Origin: Gammaproteobacteria bacterium
GTDB taxonomy: Bacteria; Pseudomonadota; Gammaproteobacteria; Ga0077554; Ga007554
Assembly (NCBI GenBank): GCA_040183005.1
Contig: JAMPIW010000002.1
Location: forward strand, 248,001 to 312,000
DNA: 64,000 nt
Direction: 5' to 3'
Within the stretch, counting starts at the first letter, position 1; the number at the start of each line of letters is the position of its first letter. Made by a program: the position numbers and the translations under genes. The notes under the pieces are model-generated. The model saw only the letters and a program-made list of their open reading frames with translations. It had not been told where the DNA came from and did not search any database. Shown here one piece after another: positions 44,848-53,354 of the stretch.

Positions 44848-45375
44848 GCCCTGCTGGTGCCGGTTTTTAAGCGCCACATAGTGCGCTGCCGAGTATTCGA
44901 AATAGGCCAGTTCGTCCTCCGTGAGCGGACGCACCTTTTTCACCGGACTGCCCAGCCACAGATAGCCGCTCTCCAGCTCCTTGCCGGGCGGCACCAGGCT
45001 GCCTGCGCCCAGCAGCACACGCGAACGGATGATGGCGCCGTCCAGCACCGTGGAACCCATGCCGATCAGCGCGAAATCCTCGACCGTGCAACCGTGCAGG
45101 ATAACGCGGTGACCAACAGTGACATCGCTGCCGATGATGGTCGGGTGTCCGCCCGGCGTAAAGCGGTTGGGCTGGGTGACATGCAGCACCGAGCCATCCT
45201 GGATATTGCTGCGCGCGCCGATGACGATGCGGTGCACATCGCCGCGCGCCACCACCATTGGCCACAGTGACGCATCTTCACCGATGGTGACATCGCCGAT
45301 AACCAGCGCGGCATCATCCACGAACGCGCCCGCCGCAATGGCTGGGTGGACATTCTGGTAGGGACGTATGGCCAT
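44845..45375 (-). CDS. Gamma-carbonic-anhydrase-like hexapeptide-repeat protein
   Basis: A 176-residue left-handed beta-helix protein of the YrdA/PaaY/gamma-CA family. Hexapeptide turns run through GDVTIGEDASLWPMVVARGD, RSNIQDGSVLHV and SDVTVGHRVILHGCTVEDFA. Metal-binding histidines are at VTVGHRVILHGC, with a further candidate upstream (SVLHV). Such trimers bind zinc or iron; carbonic anhydrase activity is not certain for this subgroup. Confidence 0.9.
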   Translation of the reverse strand: MAIRPYQNVHPAIAAGAFVDDAALVIGDVTIGEDASLWPMVVARGDVHRIVIGARSNIQDGSVLHVTQPNRFTPGGHPTIIGSDVTVGHRVILHGCTVEDFALIGMGSTVLDGAIIRSRVLLGAGSLVPPGKELESGYLWLGSPVKKVRPLTEDELAYFEYSAAHYVALKNRHQQG

Positions 45376-45382
45376 TAAGCGC

Positions 45383-45940
45383 TTACGCCTCCGTTTTCCA
45401 CTTGATCGAACACCCCATGCTGGGAATCTGCTCGCGCGGGCCTTGGCCGGTGAGCGCCACCTGCTTCATCGCCTCAAAAAGGTCACGCGGGGCATCTGGC
45501 GCAGTCTCCTTGCGGCTGGCGTCGAGACGGCCACGGTACTGGAGCTTGAGATCAGCGTTATAGCCAAAAAAATCCGGCGTGCATACCGCGCCATAGGCCT
45601 TGGCGATTTCCTGAGTTTCATCCACCAGATAGGGAAACGAAAAACCGTATTCGCTCGCGACCTTTTGCATATTCTCGAACGAATCTTCGGGATATTCCGT
45701 GGCGTCGTTGGACATGATCGCGACGCTCTTCACACCGTAGTCCAATAACTCCCGGGTATCGCGCACAATACGCTCCATCACGGCCTTGACGTAAGGGCAG
45801 TGGTTGCAGATAAACATCACCAGCAGCCCCTTCTCGCCCGCGCACTCTGAAAGCGTCCAAATCTTGCCATCAATGCCCGGCAGCGCAAAATCAATCGCAG
45901 GCCGGTCAAAATCACACACTGGGGTTTCGAGACGTACCAT
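45383..45940 (-). CDS. Thioredoxin-fold AhpC/TSA-like protein
   Basis: About 185 residues. ATG at 45940 is preferred because GGAGGAA lies nine bases upstream; the frame is open to 45997. The fold is thiol-peroxidase-like with redox motif FICNHCPYVKAV (a single N-terminal cysteine in NHCPYVK). The family of 'thioredoxin family protein with CPYV' is widespread and uncharacterised. It abuts the hexapeptide protein gene with seven bases between. Confidence 0.83.
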   Translation of the reverse strand: MVRLETPVCDFDRPAIDFALPGIDGKIWTLSECAGEKGLLVMFICNHCPYVKAVMERIVRDTRELLDYGVKSVAIMSNDATEYPEDSFENMQKVASEYGFSFPYLVDETQEIAKAYGAVCTPDFFGYNADLKLQYRGRLDASRKETAPDAPRDLFEAMKQVALTGQGPREQIPSMGCSIKWKTEA

Positions 45941-46068
45941 TTGAAGAAATTCCTCCATGTTTACAGGGATAATCTGCCGTTTTGCGCATACAAGCACATT
46001 GTTAGTCGGCCAAGGCCAAGTTACACTATACCGGATATTTTAGCTCTACTTGAGAGGAACGGCCACGC

Positions 46069-47232
46069 ATGTCTAACAATAACTATTTGTTCACGTCTGA
46101 ATCAGTCTCCGAAGGTCATCCCGACAAAGTCGCGGATCAGGTTTCGGACGCCATTCTGGACGCCATTCTCACCCAGGATCGCACTGCGCGTGTGGCCTGC
46201 GAGACACTGGTGAAGACCGGCATGGTGATGATCGCGGGGGAAATCACCACGTCCGCCTGGGTGGACATGGAAAATGTGGTGCGCCAGACCATCAAGAACA
46301 TAGGGTACGACAACCCCGCAATGGGCTTCGACTGGGAATCGTGCGCGGTACTCACCGCCATTGGTAAACAGTCGGTCGATATCGCTCAAGGCGTGGATGA
46401 AACGGATGAGCACGAACAGGGCGCGGGTGACCAGGGCCTGATGTTTGGCTACGCCAGCAATGAAACAGATGTGTTAATGCCCGCCCCCATCACCTACGCG
46501 CATCGCCTCGTACTGCGCCAGGCGCAGATGCGCAAGAATGGCGTGCTGCACTGGCTGCGCCCGGATGCCAAGAGCCAGGTGACGTTCCGCTATGAAAACC
46601 ACAAGCCGGTAGGCATCGACGCCGTGGTACTCTCAACCCAGCACTCGCCGGACATCAAGCACAGCGACCTCACAGAGGCCGTAATGGAAGAGATTATCAA
46701 GCCGGTACTGCCCGCCGAATGGTTGGACAAGAACACCCGCTACTTCATCAACCCCACCGGGCGCTTCGTGATCGGCGGGCCGGTCGGCGATTGCGGCCTG
46801 ACCGGGCGCAAGATCATCGTGGACAGCTACGGCGGCATGGGCCGTCACGGCGGCGGCTGCTTCTCGGGCAAGGACCCCACCAAGGTGGATCGCTCCGGCG
46901 CCTATGCAGGCCGCTATGTCGCCAAAAACATCGTCGCCGCCGGCTTGGCCGAGCGTTGCGAGATCCAGATCTCCTACGCCATCGGCGTCGCCGAGCCGAC
47001 CTCCATCACGGTAGACACCTTCGGCACCGGCAAGATTTCCGATGAAAAGATCACCAAGCTGGTGCGCGAACATTTCGACCTGCGCCCCAAAGGCATCATC
47101 AAAATGCTCGACCTGCTGCGCCCGATCTATACACAGACCGCCGCCTATGGTCACTTCGGACGCACCGAGGCCGCGCTGACCTGGGAACGCACCGACAAGG
47201 CCGCGGCCTTGCAGGCTGCTGCGGGGGTTTGA
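46069..47232 (+). CDS. metK: S-adenosylmethionine synthetase
   Basis: Makes S-adenosylmethionine from methionine and ATP. The 387-residue product contains [19 protein letters not shown], the ATP-binding [12 protein letters not shown] and the P-loop-like [18 protein letters not shown]. Length is standard. GAGAGGA precedes the ATG. It is followed by the SAH-sensing riboswitch and ahcY, so both halves of the methyl cycle lie together. Confidence 0.97.
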   Translation: MSNNNYLFTSESVSEGHPDKVADQVSDAILDAILTQDRTARVACETLVKTGMVMIAGEITTSAWVDMENVVRQTIKNIGYDNPAMGFDWESCAVLTAIGKQSVDIAQGVDETDEHEQGAGDQGLMFGYASNETDVLMPAPITYAHRLVLRQAQMRKNGVLHWLRPDAKSQVTFRYENHKPVGIDAVVLSTQHSPDIKHSDLTEAVMEEIIKPVLPAEWLDKNTRYFINPTGRFVIGGPVGDCGLTGRKIIVDSYGGMGRHGGGCFSGKDPTKVDRSGAYAGRYVAKNIVAAGLAERCEIQISYAIGVAEPTSITVDTFGTGKISDEKITKLVREHFDLRPKGIIKMLDLLRPIYTQTAAYGHFGRTEAALTWERTDKAAALQAAAGV

Positions 47233-47254
47233 TTGAGACAATAATTTTCCAGGT

Positions 47255-47275
47255 GCCGCCGTAAACACGGCGGCT
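47255..47275 (+). terminator. Hairpin after metK
   Basis: GCCGCCGT and ACGGCGGC form an 8-bp stem with an AAAC loop, followed by a pyrimidine-rich but interrupted tract. A likely weak terminator separating metK from the ahcY leader. Confidence 0.5.
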
Positions 47276-47285
47276 TGTAGCTTTC

Positions 47286-47357
47286 TTCGAGGAGCGTTGC
47301 GACAGGAGCAATCCTGCCAGGCTCGAAGCAAAGTAATCACGTTACAAACGGCGCTCG
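47286..47357 (+). promoter_or_regulatory. S-adenosylhomocysteine riboswitch
   Basis: The leader of ahcY carries the conserved SAH-riboswitch core: CGAGGAGCGTTGCGAC, a variable hairpin (AGGAGCAATCCT), CCAGGCTCG, and downstream AACGGCGCTC, which pairs with GAGCG to form the pseudoknot. It lies 23 bases from the ATG, in place to free the ribosome site when SAH builds up and so turn on SAH hydrolase. Confidence 0.9.
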
Positions 47358-47379
47358 TTCATAGTATGGAGTAACAACG

Positions 47380-48795
47380 ATGAACGCAGCAGTTAAACCA
47401 GGCTTCACCGATTACAAAGTTGCGGATCTCTCGCTCGCTGGCTGGGGGCGCAAGGAAATCGCCATCGCCGAAACCGAAATGCCCGGTCTGGTGTCCACCC
47501 GCGAAGAATACGCCGCGCAGCAGCCTCTCAAGGGCGCACGTATCACCGGCTCGCTGCATATGACCATCCAGACCGCCGTGCTGATCGAAACGCTGACGGC
47601 GCTGGGCGCGGAAGTGCGCTGGGCCTCCTGCAACATCTTCTCTACCCAGGACCACGCCGCTGCAGCCATCGCGGCGGACGGCATTCCAGTCTTTGCCTAT
47701 AAGGGCGAGACACTGGACGAATATTGGGAATACACCCACCGCATTTTCGAATGGGCGGGCGACACCGGACCTAACATGATCCTGGATGATGGGGGTGATG
47801 CCACCCTGCTGATGATCCTCGGCGCAAAAGCCGAAAAAGACGCCTCGGTCATCGCCAATCCAACGAATGACGAAGAACGCTCCCTATTCGCCGCCATCAA
47901 GCAGCGCCTCGAAACCAAGCCCGGCTGGTATTCCAAGCGACTGGCCGGCATCAAGGGTGTCACCGAGGAAACCACCACTGGCGTACATCGCCTTTATCAG
48001 ATGGAAAAAGAAGGACGCCTGCCCTTCCCCGCCATTAACGTCAACGACTCCGTCACCAAGTCCAAGTTCGACAACCTGTACGGCTGCCGCGAATCATTGG
48101 TGGACGGCATCAAGCGCGCCACCGACGTAATGATCGCCGGCAAGATCGCCCTGGTATGCGGCTATGGCGACGTGGGCAAGGGCTGTGCTCAGTCGCTGCG
48201 CGGCTTGGGCGCCACGGTATGGGTTACCGAGATTGATCCAATCTGCGCCCTGCAGGCGGCAATGGAAGGTTACCGCGTGGTCACCACTGACGACGTCTGC
48301 GACAAAGTGGATATCGTCGTGACCGCCACCGGCAACCTCAGCGTCATTACCCACGACCACATGGTGCGCATGAAGAACAACACCATCGTGTGCAACATTG
48401 GCCACTTCGACTCCGAGATCGACGTCGCATCCATGCGCCGTTATGAATGGGACAACATCAAGCCCCAGGTGGATCACATCATCCTCCCCAACGGCCGCCG
48501 CATCATCATGCTTGCCGAAGGCCGCCTGGTAAATCTGGGCTGTGGCACGGGCCACCCAAGTTTCGTGATGTCCAACTCGTTCACCAACCAGGTGCTGGCC
48601 CAGATCGAACTGTTCGTGCATGGGAAAAAATACGAGAATCAGGTGTACGTATTGCCCAAACACCTGGATGAACGCGTCGCGCGTCTGCACCTGAAGAAGA
48701 TCGGCGCGGAATTGACTCAGCTCACGCCCGAGCAGGCCGCCTACATCAGCGTGCCGTCCGAGGGGCCTTACAAGCCGGAACATTACCGGTATTGA
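47380..48795 (+). CDS. ahcY: S-adenosylhomocysteine hydrolase
   Basis: Splits S-adenosylhomocysteine into adenosine and homocysteine. The 471-residue NAD-dependent enzyme has DDGGDATLL and [20 protein letters not shown] at the substrate site and the Rossmann [18 protein letters not shown]. It ends in the proteobacterial C-terminal KPEHYRY. Its SAH riboswitch leader and position between metK and metF tie it to the methyl cycle. Confidence 0.97.
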   Translation: MNAAVKPGFTDYKVADLSLAGWGRKEIAIAETEMPGLVSTREEYAAQQPLKGARITGSLHMTIQTAVLIETLTALGAEVRWASCNIFSTQDHAAAAIAADGIPVFAYKGETLDEYWEYTHRIFEWAGDTGPNMILDDGGDATLLMILGAKAEKDASVIANPTNDEERSLFAAIKQRLETKPGWYSKRLAGIKGVTEETTTGVHRLYQMEKEGRLPFPAINVNDSVTKSKFDNLYGCRESLVDGIKRATDVMIAGKIALVCGYGDVGKGCAQSLRGLGATVWVTEIDPICALQAAMEGYRVVTTDDVCDKVDIVVTATGNLSVITHDHMVRMKNNTIVCNIGHFDSEIDVASMRRYEWDNIKPQVDHIILPNGRRIIMLAEGRLVNLGCGTGHPSFVMSNSFTNQVLAQIELFVHGKKYENQVYVLPKHLDERVARLHLKKIGAELTQLTPEQAAYISVPSEGPYKPEHYRY

Positions 48796-48823
48796 TATTT
48801 GTATGAGAGGAGTCGCTACGCGA

Positions 48824-48866
48824 CATCTGGCGGGTTACGGCGCGAAAAGCGCCTAACCCGCCCTAC
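48824..48866. repeat. Palindromic GGCGGGTTACGG...CCTAACCCGCC hairpin
   Basis: A stable hairpin between ahcY and metF, of the dispersed GGGTTA/TAACCC family. It could reduce readthrough from ahcY to metF. Confidence 0.5.
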
Positions 48867-48889
48867 ATTTGATTTTTTGATCGGCCATC

Positions 48890-49753
48890 ATGAATCCCCA
48901 ACAAAAATACCCACGGACTTTCAGTTTTGAATTTTTCCCACCCAAAACCCCCGAGGGCACGATCAAACTGCGTGCCGTCCGGGACACGCTGGCGCAATTA
49001 AAGCCGCTCTATTTTTCCGTCACCTTCGGCGCGGGTGGTAGCACACGCGACCATACCTTTGACACCGTCGCAGAGATCCAGCGCGACACGGGCATCGACG
49101 CCGCACCGCATCTGTCCTGTGTCGCCTCCAGCCGCGATAGCATCCGCACATTGCTTAATGCCTACATCGCCCAAGGCATCCATCGCATCGTCGCGCTACG
49201 TGGCGACATGCCCTCCGGGATGCGCGATATCGGCGAATTCCGCTACGCCAATGAGCTGGTGGCCTTCATCCGCGCCGAAACCGGCGATCACTTCCACATC
49301 GAAGTCGCCGCCTACCCCGAATTCCACCCCCAGGCACCCTCTGCCCACGCTGACCTGCATAACTTCAAACGCAAAGTTGACGCCGGAGCGGATAGCGCCC
49401 TCACCCAGTATTTCTACAACACCGACGCCTACTTTCGCTTCGTCGACGCCTGCGAACAACTGGGGCTCGACCTGCCCATCGTCCCCGGCATCATGCCCAT
49501 CACCAACTACACCCAGCTCGCCCGTTTCTCCGACATGTGCGGCGCCGAAATCCCGCGCTGGCTGCGCAAACGCCTGGAAGACTTCGGCGATGACATAGAG
49601 TCACTGCGCGCCTTCGGCCTCGATGTCACCACCGAACTGTGCCGCAAACTCCTCGACGGCGGCGCGCCGGGACTGCATTTCTACACCATGAACCAGACGG
49701 GGCCGACACTAGTGATATGGGAGAATTTGGGGCTGGGGGATATTCAAAAATAG
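48890..49753 (+). CDS. metF: 5,10-methylenetetrahydrofolate reductase
   Basis: Reduces methylenetetrahydrofolate to methyl-THF for methionine synthesis. A 287-residue TIM barrel starting FSFEFFPPKTPEG, with the catalytic glutamate in EFFPP, RGD in IVALRGDMPSG, and GADSALTQYFYN followed by PGIMPITNYTQL. FAD-binding residues fit the MTHFR family. Length is normal for bacterial MetF. It follows ahcY, giving metK-ahcY-metF. Confidence 0.96.
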   Translation: MNPQQKYPRTFSFEFFPPKTPEGTIKLRAVRDTLAQLKPLYFSVTFGAGGSTRDHTFDTVAEIQRDTGIDAAPHLSCVASSRDSIRTLLNAYIAQGIHRIVALRGDMPSGMRDIGEFRYANELVAFIRAETGDHFHIEVAAYPEFHPQAPSAHADLHNFKRKVDAGADSALTQYFYNTDAYFRFVDACEQLGLDLPIVPGIMPITNYTQLARFSDMCGAEIPRWLRKRLEDFGDDIESLRAFGLDVTTELCRKLLDGGAPGLHFYTMNQTGPTLVIWENLGLGDIQK

Positions 49754-50274
49754 TCGTCAGGCTATTTCCAATGGTGCGCTCAGTGAGAACGGCCAGTGTT
49801 TTTGAGTATGTGATATACAGCGATTGACGGGCAAGTTTACAAATTGTCGAAAAACCTTACACTTTAAATTTGCAAGGCATTCAAAAACTTCTCAAAGATC
49901 AAAAAATATAATTTATATTTTCACTTCAGTAGGTTGCGCCATACCATGGACGCCCCCTATCATCATCAACGAACCCTGAAACTCTCTATCGCAGACTCAA
50001 AAAGCTTATTAACCTGGCAAAAAGCGTCGGAAATTTTTACACCCGGCTCTACATTTTTTAGGACAAAACGCTTTCAATACGTGTAACATATTGACGATAA
50101 TGATTTTTTTAAAATTGGTACATTTATTGCATATCGATAACCGTGATTGGATGATCTGTCTTTGGAAAAGACCACGGGGCTTTAAACCAGATCAAAAAAG
50201 GCTGTGCTTGTTGCAGAAATACAAGTTGCTTATACTTTAAATAACTCATCAGCTTCATACTATCGGTCGGTGCC
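49754..50274. other. Long AT-rich intergenic region before the HprK/PqqD operon
   Basis: About 520 bases, clearly AT-richer than its surroundings. No credible frame of any length is present. Near its end lies a strong sigma54 promoter (50115-50131); sequence upstream of that is where an enhancer-binding activator would be expected to bind, but I could not fix a site. Confidence 0.6.
50115..50131 (+). promoter_or_regulatory. Sigma54 (RpoN) -24/-12 promoter
   Basis: TTGGTACATTTATTGCA fits the sigma54 consensus TTGGCACN5TTGCA at all key bases, with GG and GC ten bases apart. Transcription would begin near 50143, about 130 bases before the first gene of the operon. This implies control by an activator and an alternative sigma factor. 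Confidence 0.75.
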
Positions 50275-50889
50275 ATGAAAAAAGACCAGCAAAATCCAGA
50301 CTCAGCCACCCCTCATAAACCCGAGGCCGACGAAAATATCGATATTAGCCGTCGGCGCTTAGCCAAGGCCGGTGTGGCGGTGGCGGTGCTTATGACAGTA
50401 GCCAACCGTCCTGTCATGGGAGGGCAGGGGCAAGGTTGCACCCTGTCGGCATGGATGTCCGCCGGCTCCGGCCCCTCCAAACCGACATGTGGCGGTTTTT
50501 CCACCAGTTATTGGACAGCTAAATACGATAAAAAAAGTACCAGTAGTTGGCCATCGCCTTGTTATCAGGGTGGTTATGCTGGTACTGGTTGGGGCACTAC
50601 TGGTTTCGGTGGTTCAAATTATTATAGTTCCGACAATACCCTAATCTTCAAAAAATGTTTCGGAAGTAATCCTCAAGGATATGGTAGCAGGGAATCGCCG
50701 TCGCTGTTGGACGTGCTGAACAAAGATCCGACTGGGAAAACCCTCGCCGCTCAGGCTTGCGCTGCATTGCTGAATGCCGCCGACGACAAAGTTCCATACG
50801 GCTATACGGTGGATGATGTCATCAAGCTTTATCAAGCTAATCCTCCGGGCCTGTACGAGATGTTCAGCCAGCTCAATAGCCGTTCATAA
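50275..50889 (+). CDS. Tat-like exported Gly/Tyr-rich protein, possible substrate of the HprK/PqqD operon
   Basis: A 204-residue protein with no family I recognise. A charged, disordered 28-residue start is followed by SRRRLAKAGVAVAVLMTVAN, which resembles a twin-arginine leader, and GGQGQG. The middle (about 60-130) is rich in Gly, Ser, Thr and Tyr (STSYWTAKY, GYAGTGWGTTGFGGSNYYSS) with four or five cysteines. The end is helical and finishes in SQLNSRS. The TAA stop and the next ATG share a base (TAATG), so it is translationally coupled to the PqqD-like gene. That placement makes it a candidate modified substrate; this is inference. Confidence 0.7.
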   Translation: MKKDQQNPDSATPHKPEADENIDISRRRLAKAGVAVAVLMTVANRPVMGGQGQGCTLSAWMSAGSGPSKPTCGGFSTSYWTAKYDKKSTSSWPSPCYQGGYAGTGWGTTGFGGSNYYSSDNTLIFKKCFGSNPQGYGSRESPSLLDVLNKDPTGKTLAAQACAALLNAADDKVPYGYTVDDVIKLYQANPPGLYEMFSQLNSRS

Positions 50890-51155
50890 TGGTGTGTTGG
50901 CGGTTGCTGCCTGTCCGCGATTTGTCCTTGCGCCGCTGGGATGATGAATGGGTCGCCAGTGACGCGATCTCAGGGGATACTCATCTTTTAAGTCTCGCGG
51001 CCGGAATCATCGTGACTCGGCTCCAGGCAGGTCCAGTCACGACGACGGATCTGACAGCGGCGCTCATGGGCACCGATCAGACGGAGGGCGGCACCGTGCA
51101 AGAGTGTCTCGATGCACTCGCGGCCTTGGATCTCATCGAGCCTTGTCCTGCTTGA
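50889..51155 (+). CDS. PqqD-family peptide-binding protein of an HPr-related kinase system
   Basis: An 88-residue PqqD-like winged-helix protein (RRE fold): beta start WRLLPVRDLSLRRWDDEWVA, then SGDTHLLSLAAGIIVTRLQAG, and VQECLDALAALDLIEP in the last helix. PqqD-like proteins bind leader peptides of modified peptides. It fits the family described as PqqD of the 'HPr-rel-A' system. Coupled upstream to the exported protein (shared base) and downstream to the kinase (TTGA overlap). Confidence 0.82.
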   Translation: MVCWRLLPVRDLSLRRWDDEWVASDAISGDTHLLSLAAGIIVTRLQAGPVTTTDLTAALMGTDQTEGGTVQECLDALAALDLIEPCPA

Positions 51156-52063
51156 TTCTGGCTGATCTTAGTCTTGCGCAACTTCGGCAGCGTCTGCGGA
51201 ATCGCGGCGTGTGGTTGCGCACAGGTCGTTTTACGACGCGCATACAAAGCCCGGTGCATTTGATTGCCGAGGGCTTGCACACCATGTACGCGGACTTTAG
51301 CCTCGGGGAAGAAGATTACGCCGATTTTCATATCCGTCTGCGCAGCCCACACGGCTTGCGGAGCTGGTTGCGCCCACAAGTGAATTTTAGTCTGGATGGC
51401 GGCGAGCCGTTCAACCCGCTGCCGTTAAACCAGGCCTACGCGATGCTGGAGTGGTGCCTTAATTGGTGCGTCACAAGCAACGTCAATACCTATCTTATCC
51501 TGCATGCCGCAGTCCTTGAGCGCGATGGTAGGGCGCTGGTATTGCCAGCCCCACCGGGCTCGGGCAAGAGCACCTTGTGTGCGGGATTGATGCTCAGCGG
51601 CTGGCGTTTACTCTCCGACGAATTGACCTTGATCGATCTTGCCAAGGGCACCATCATGCCCCTGCCGCGCCCCGTCAGCCTCAAGAATGCGTCCATTGAT
51701 GTGATCGCGGCCTTCGCTCCCGGCGCCAGCTTTACCCGTCGCACGCACGACACCGTCAAGGGTACGATCTGCCATTTGCGGCCAACGGCTCCGAGCATCA
51801 CGCGGTCGGATGATCCCGCGTACCCGGCATGGCTCGTTTTCCCGCATTGGGAGGCGGATGCCCCTGCAACTCTCACCCCGCGCCCCAAGGCGCGCGCATT
51901 TATGGAAGCAGTCAGCAATGCCTTTAATTTCAGCTTGTTGGGGGCGCAGGGCTTCACTGCGCTGGGAGGCCTGATCGAGCGCTGTGACTGCTATGACTTC
52001 CGCTATGGGCGTCTCGAAGAGGCGGTTGCGCTGTTCAATGCCTTGGAGTTGCCCAGGTCGTGA
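51152..52063 (+). CDS. HprK-related kinase A
   Basis: About 303 residues with an HprK/PEPCK-like P-loop, LPAPPGSGKSTLCAGLMLSG, followed by WRLLSDELTLIDL. This is the core of HPr-serine-kinase relatives. TTG at 51152, overlapping the preceding stop, gives the family start ILADLSLAQLRQRLRNRGVW; the frame is open to 51104 but that would overlap the PqqD gene more. Distinct from true HPr kinase and not beside an HPr gene. Related kinases in lasso-peptide clusters phosphorylate a peptide's C-terminal serine. The target here is unknown. Confidence 0.85.
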   Translation: MILADLSLAQLRQRLRNRGVWLRTGRFTTRIQSPVHLIAEGLHTMYADFSLGEEDYADFHIRLRSPHGLRSWLRPQVNFSLDGGEPFNPLPLNQAYAMLEWCLNWCVTSNVNTYLILHAAVLERDGRALVLPAPPGSGKSTLCAGLMLSGWRLLSDELTLIDLAKGTIMPLPRPVSLKNASIDVIAAFAPGASFTRRTHDTVKGTICHLRPTAPSITRSDDPAYPAWLVFPHWEADAPATLTPRPKARAFMEAVSNAFNFSLLGAQGFTALGGLIERCDCYDFRYGRLEEAVALFNALELPRS

Positions 52064-53139
52064 CCTACCAAGATTGGGTGACGGCCGCGCTGAGGCGGCC
52101 GGCCATACTCGCCGACCTTAAGTTGCGTGAGTGGGATGTTCTGCTACGCCAAGCGCGGCGTGCCGGGTTGTTGGGCAGACTTGCTTACATGGTCGAAGAC
52201 CACGGCCTGTGGTCGGCGATACCGGACAGCCCGCGACAGCACTTACGTTCGGCTGCAGCGATGGCGGACAAAGTGGGGCGAGAAGTGCGTTGGGAGGTGG
52301 ATCGCATCCACCGTGCGCTGGCGGATGTAGTCGATGGGGTCATCTTGCTCAAAGGCGCGGCATATGTGATGGCAGGTTTGGCGCCCGCGCGCGGACGTAT
52401 CTTTCAGGATGTTGACATTCTCGTCCCCCGAGCGCAATTGAACGAGGTTGAGTCGACACTGCTTTTTCACGGCTGGGCGGGAGTATATTCCGACCGCTAT
52501 GACCAGCGTTATTACCGTGAATGGATGCACGAGTTGCCGCCCGTGCGGCATATCGAGCGTCAGGCGATCCTTGATGTGCACCACACCATCCTCCCCCTAA
52601 CGGCACGCCTGCGGCCTGATGCGGATCGTCTGCGCGCAGAGGCAATAGGCATTCCAGATCACCCAGGACTCAAGGTGCTGGCCCCGGCTGACATGGTGCT
52701 GCACAGCGCCGTGCATCTTTTCTACGATGGTGATTTCGCTCGTGGGCTACGGGATCTGGCGGATATGGATGCTTTGCTGCGTCACTTCGGAACAAATACC
52801 GCATTCTGGTCCGCCTTGCTGGCCCACTCCCACGCACACGATCTGGTGCGGCCACTATTTTATGCCTTGCACTACTGCGCCAAAGTGCTGGGCACCCCAT
52901 TGCCGCCGGAGTTCCTTGAGAAGGTCCGGGCGGCGGCAAACCCGGGTGCATCCACCTTGCGCGCCATGGACTGGCTGCTGGCGAGAGGCTTACGTCCTGA
53001 CCATCCCACGTGCGCCCTGCCCGGCTCGCGCCTTGCGCGCCAGGTGCTCTATGTGCGGTCGCACTGGTTGCGTATGCCACCGCTACCTTTAGCGCGTCAT
53101 CTCTTTCACAAGGCCTTTATCTCGAAGCAGCAGGATTGA
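52060..53139 (+). CDS. Nucleotidyltransferase-family protein (NTP_transf_5-like)
   Basis: A 359-residue protein of the nucleotidyltransferase superfamily. The core motif GVILLKGAAYVMAGLAPARG leads to RIFQDVDILVPR, with the DVD metal-binding pair. HHTILPL and helical regions follow. GTG at 52060 overlaps the kinase stop (GTGA). This family often accompanies HprK-related kinases and PqqD proteins; the nucleotide transfer it performs is not known. Its TGA stop is covered by the TTGAT duplication of MITE family 2 copy C. Confidence 0.82.
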   Translation: MTYQDWVTAALRRPAILADLKLREWDVLLRQARRAGLLGRLAYMVEDHGLWSAIPDSPRQHLRSAAAMADKVGREVRWEVDRIHRALADVVDGVILLKGAAYVMAGLAPARGRIFQDVDILVPRAQLNEVESTLLFHGWAGVYSDRYDQRYYREWMHELPPVRHIERQAILDVHHTILPLTARLRPDADRLRAEAIGIPDHPGLKVLAPADMVLHSAVHLFYDGDFARGLRDLADMDALLRHFGTNTAFWSALLAHSHAHDLVRPLFYALHYCAKVLGTPLPPEFLEKVRAAANPGASTLRAMDWLLARGLRPDHPTCALPGSRLARQVLYVRSHWLRMPPLPLARHLFHKAFISKQQD

Positions 53140-53140
53140 T

Positions 53141-53297
53141 CCTAAATAACCGCTTTTTGTCCACGAAATTCACGAAATAAAACAAAAACATGGATTGCTT
53201 TAGCAATTCACCGGATGGGTGGCAAGTAAAATCGCGATATGTATTTGAATATTTTCGTGTTTTATTGTGACTTTCGTGGATAACTGAGTTTTTTAGG
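53141..53297. mobile_element. MITE family 2, copy C
   Basis: A 157-bp element colinear with copy A, sharing the conserved centre CAATTCACCGGATGGGTGGC and both ends (CCTAAATAACC and GAGTTTTTTAGG). It is flanked by TTGAT at 53136-53140 and 53298-53302, and its left duplication includes the TGA stop of the nucleotidyltransferase gene. Confidence 0.75.
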
Positions 53298-53354
53298 TTG
53301 ATTGAGTCCCACGCCTCAAGCAAAGCAAAGTTGGATCACCCCTCCCCCGCTATC

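Noticed and set aside
46633-47340. Open frame antisense to metK
   Set aside because: Shadow frame; metK on the plus strand has all catalytic motifs.
53117-53323. Short frame of 68 codons inside MITE 2 copy C
   Set aside because: The other two copies of the repeat do not keep the frame open, so it is not coding.
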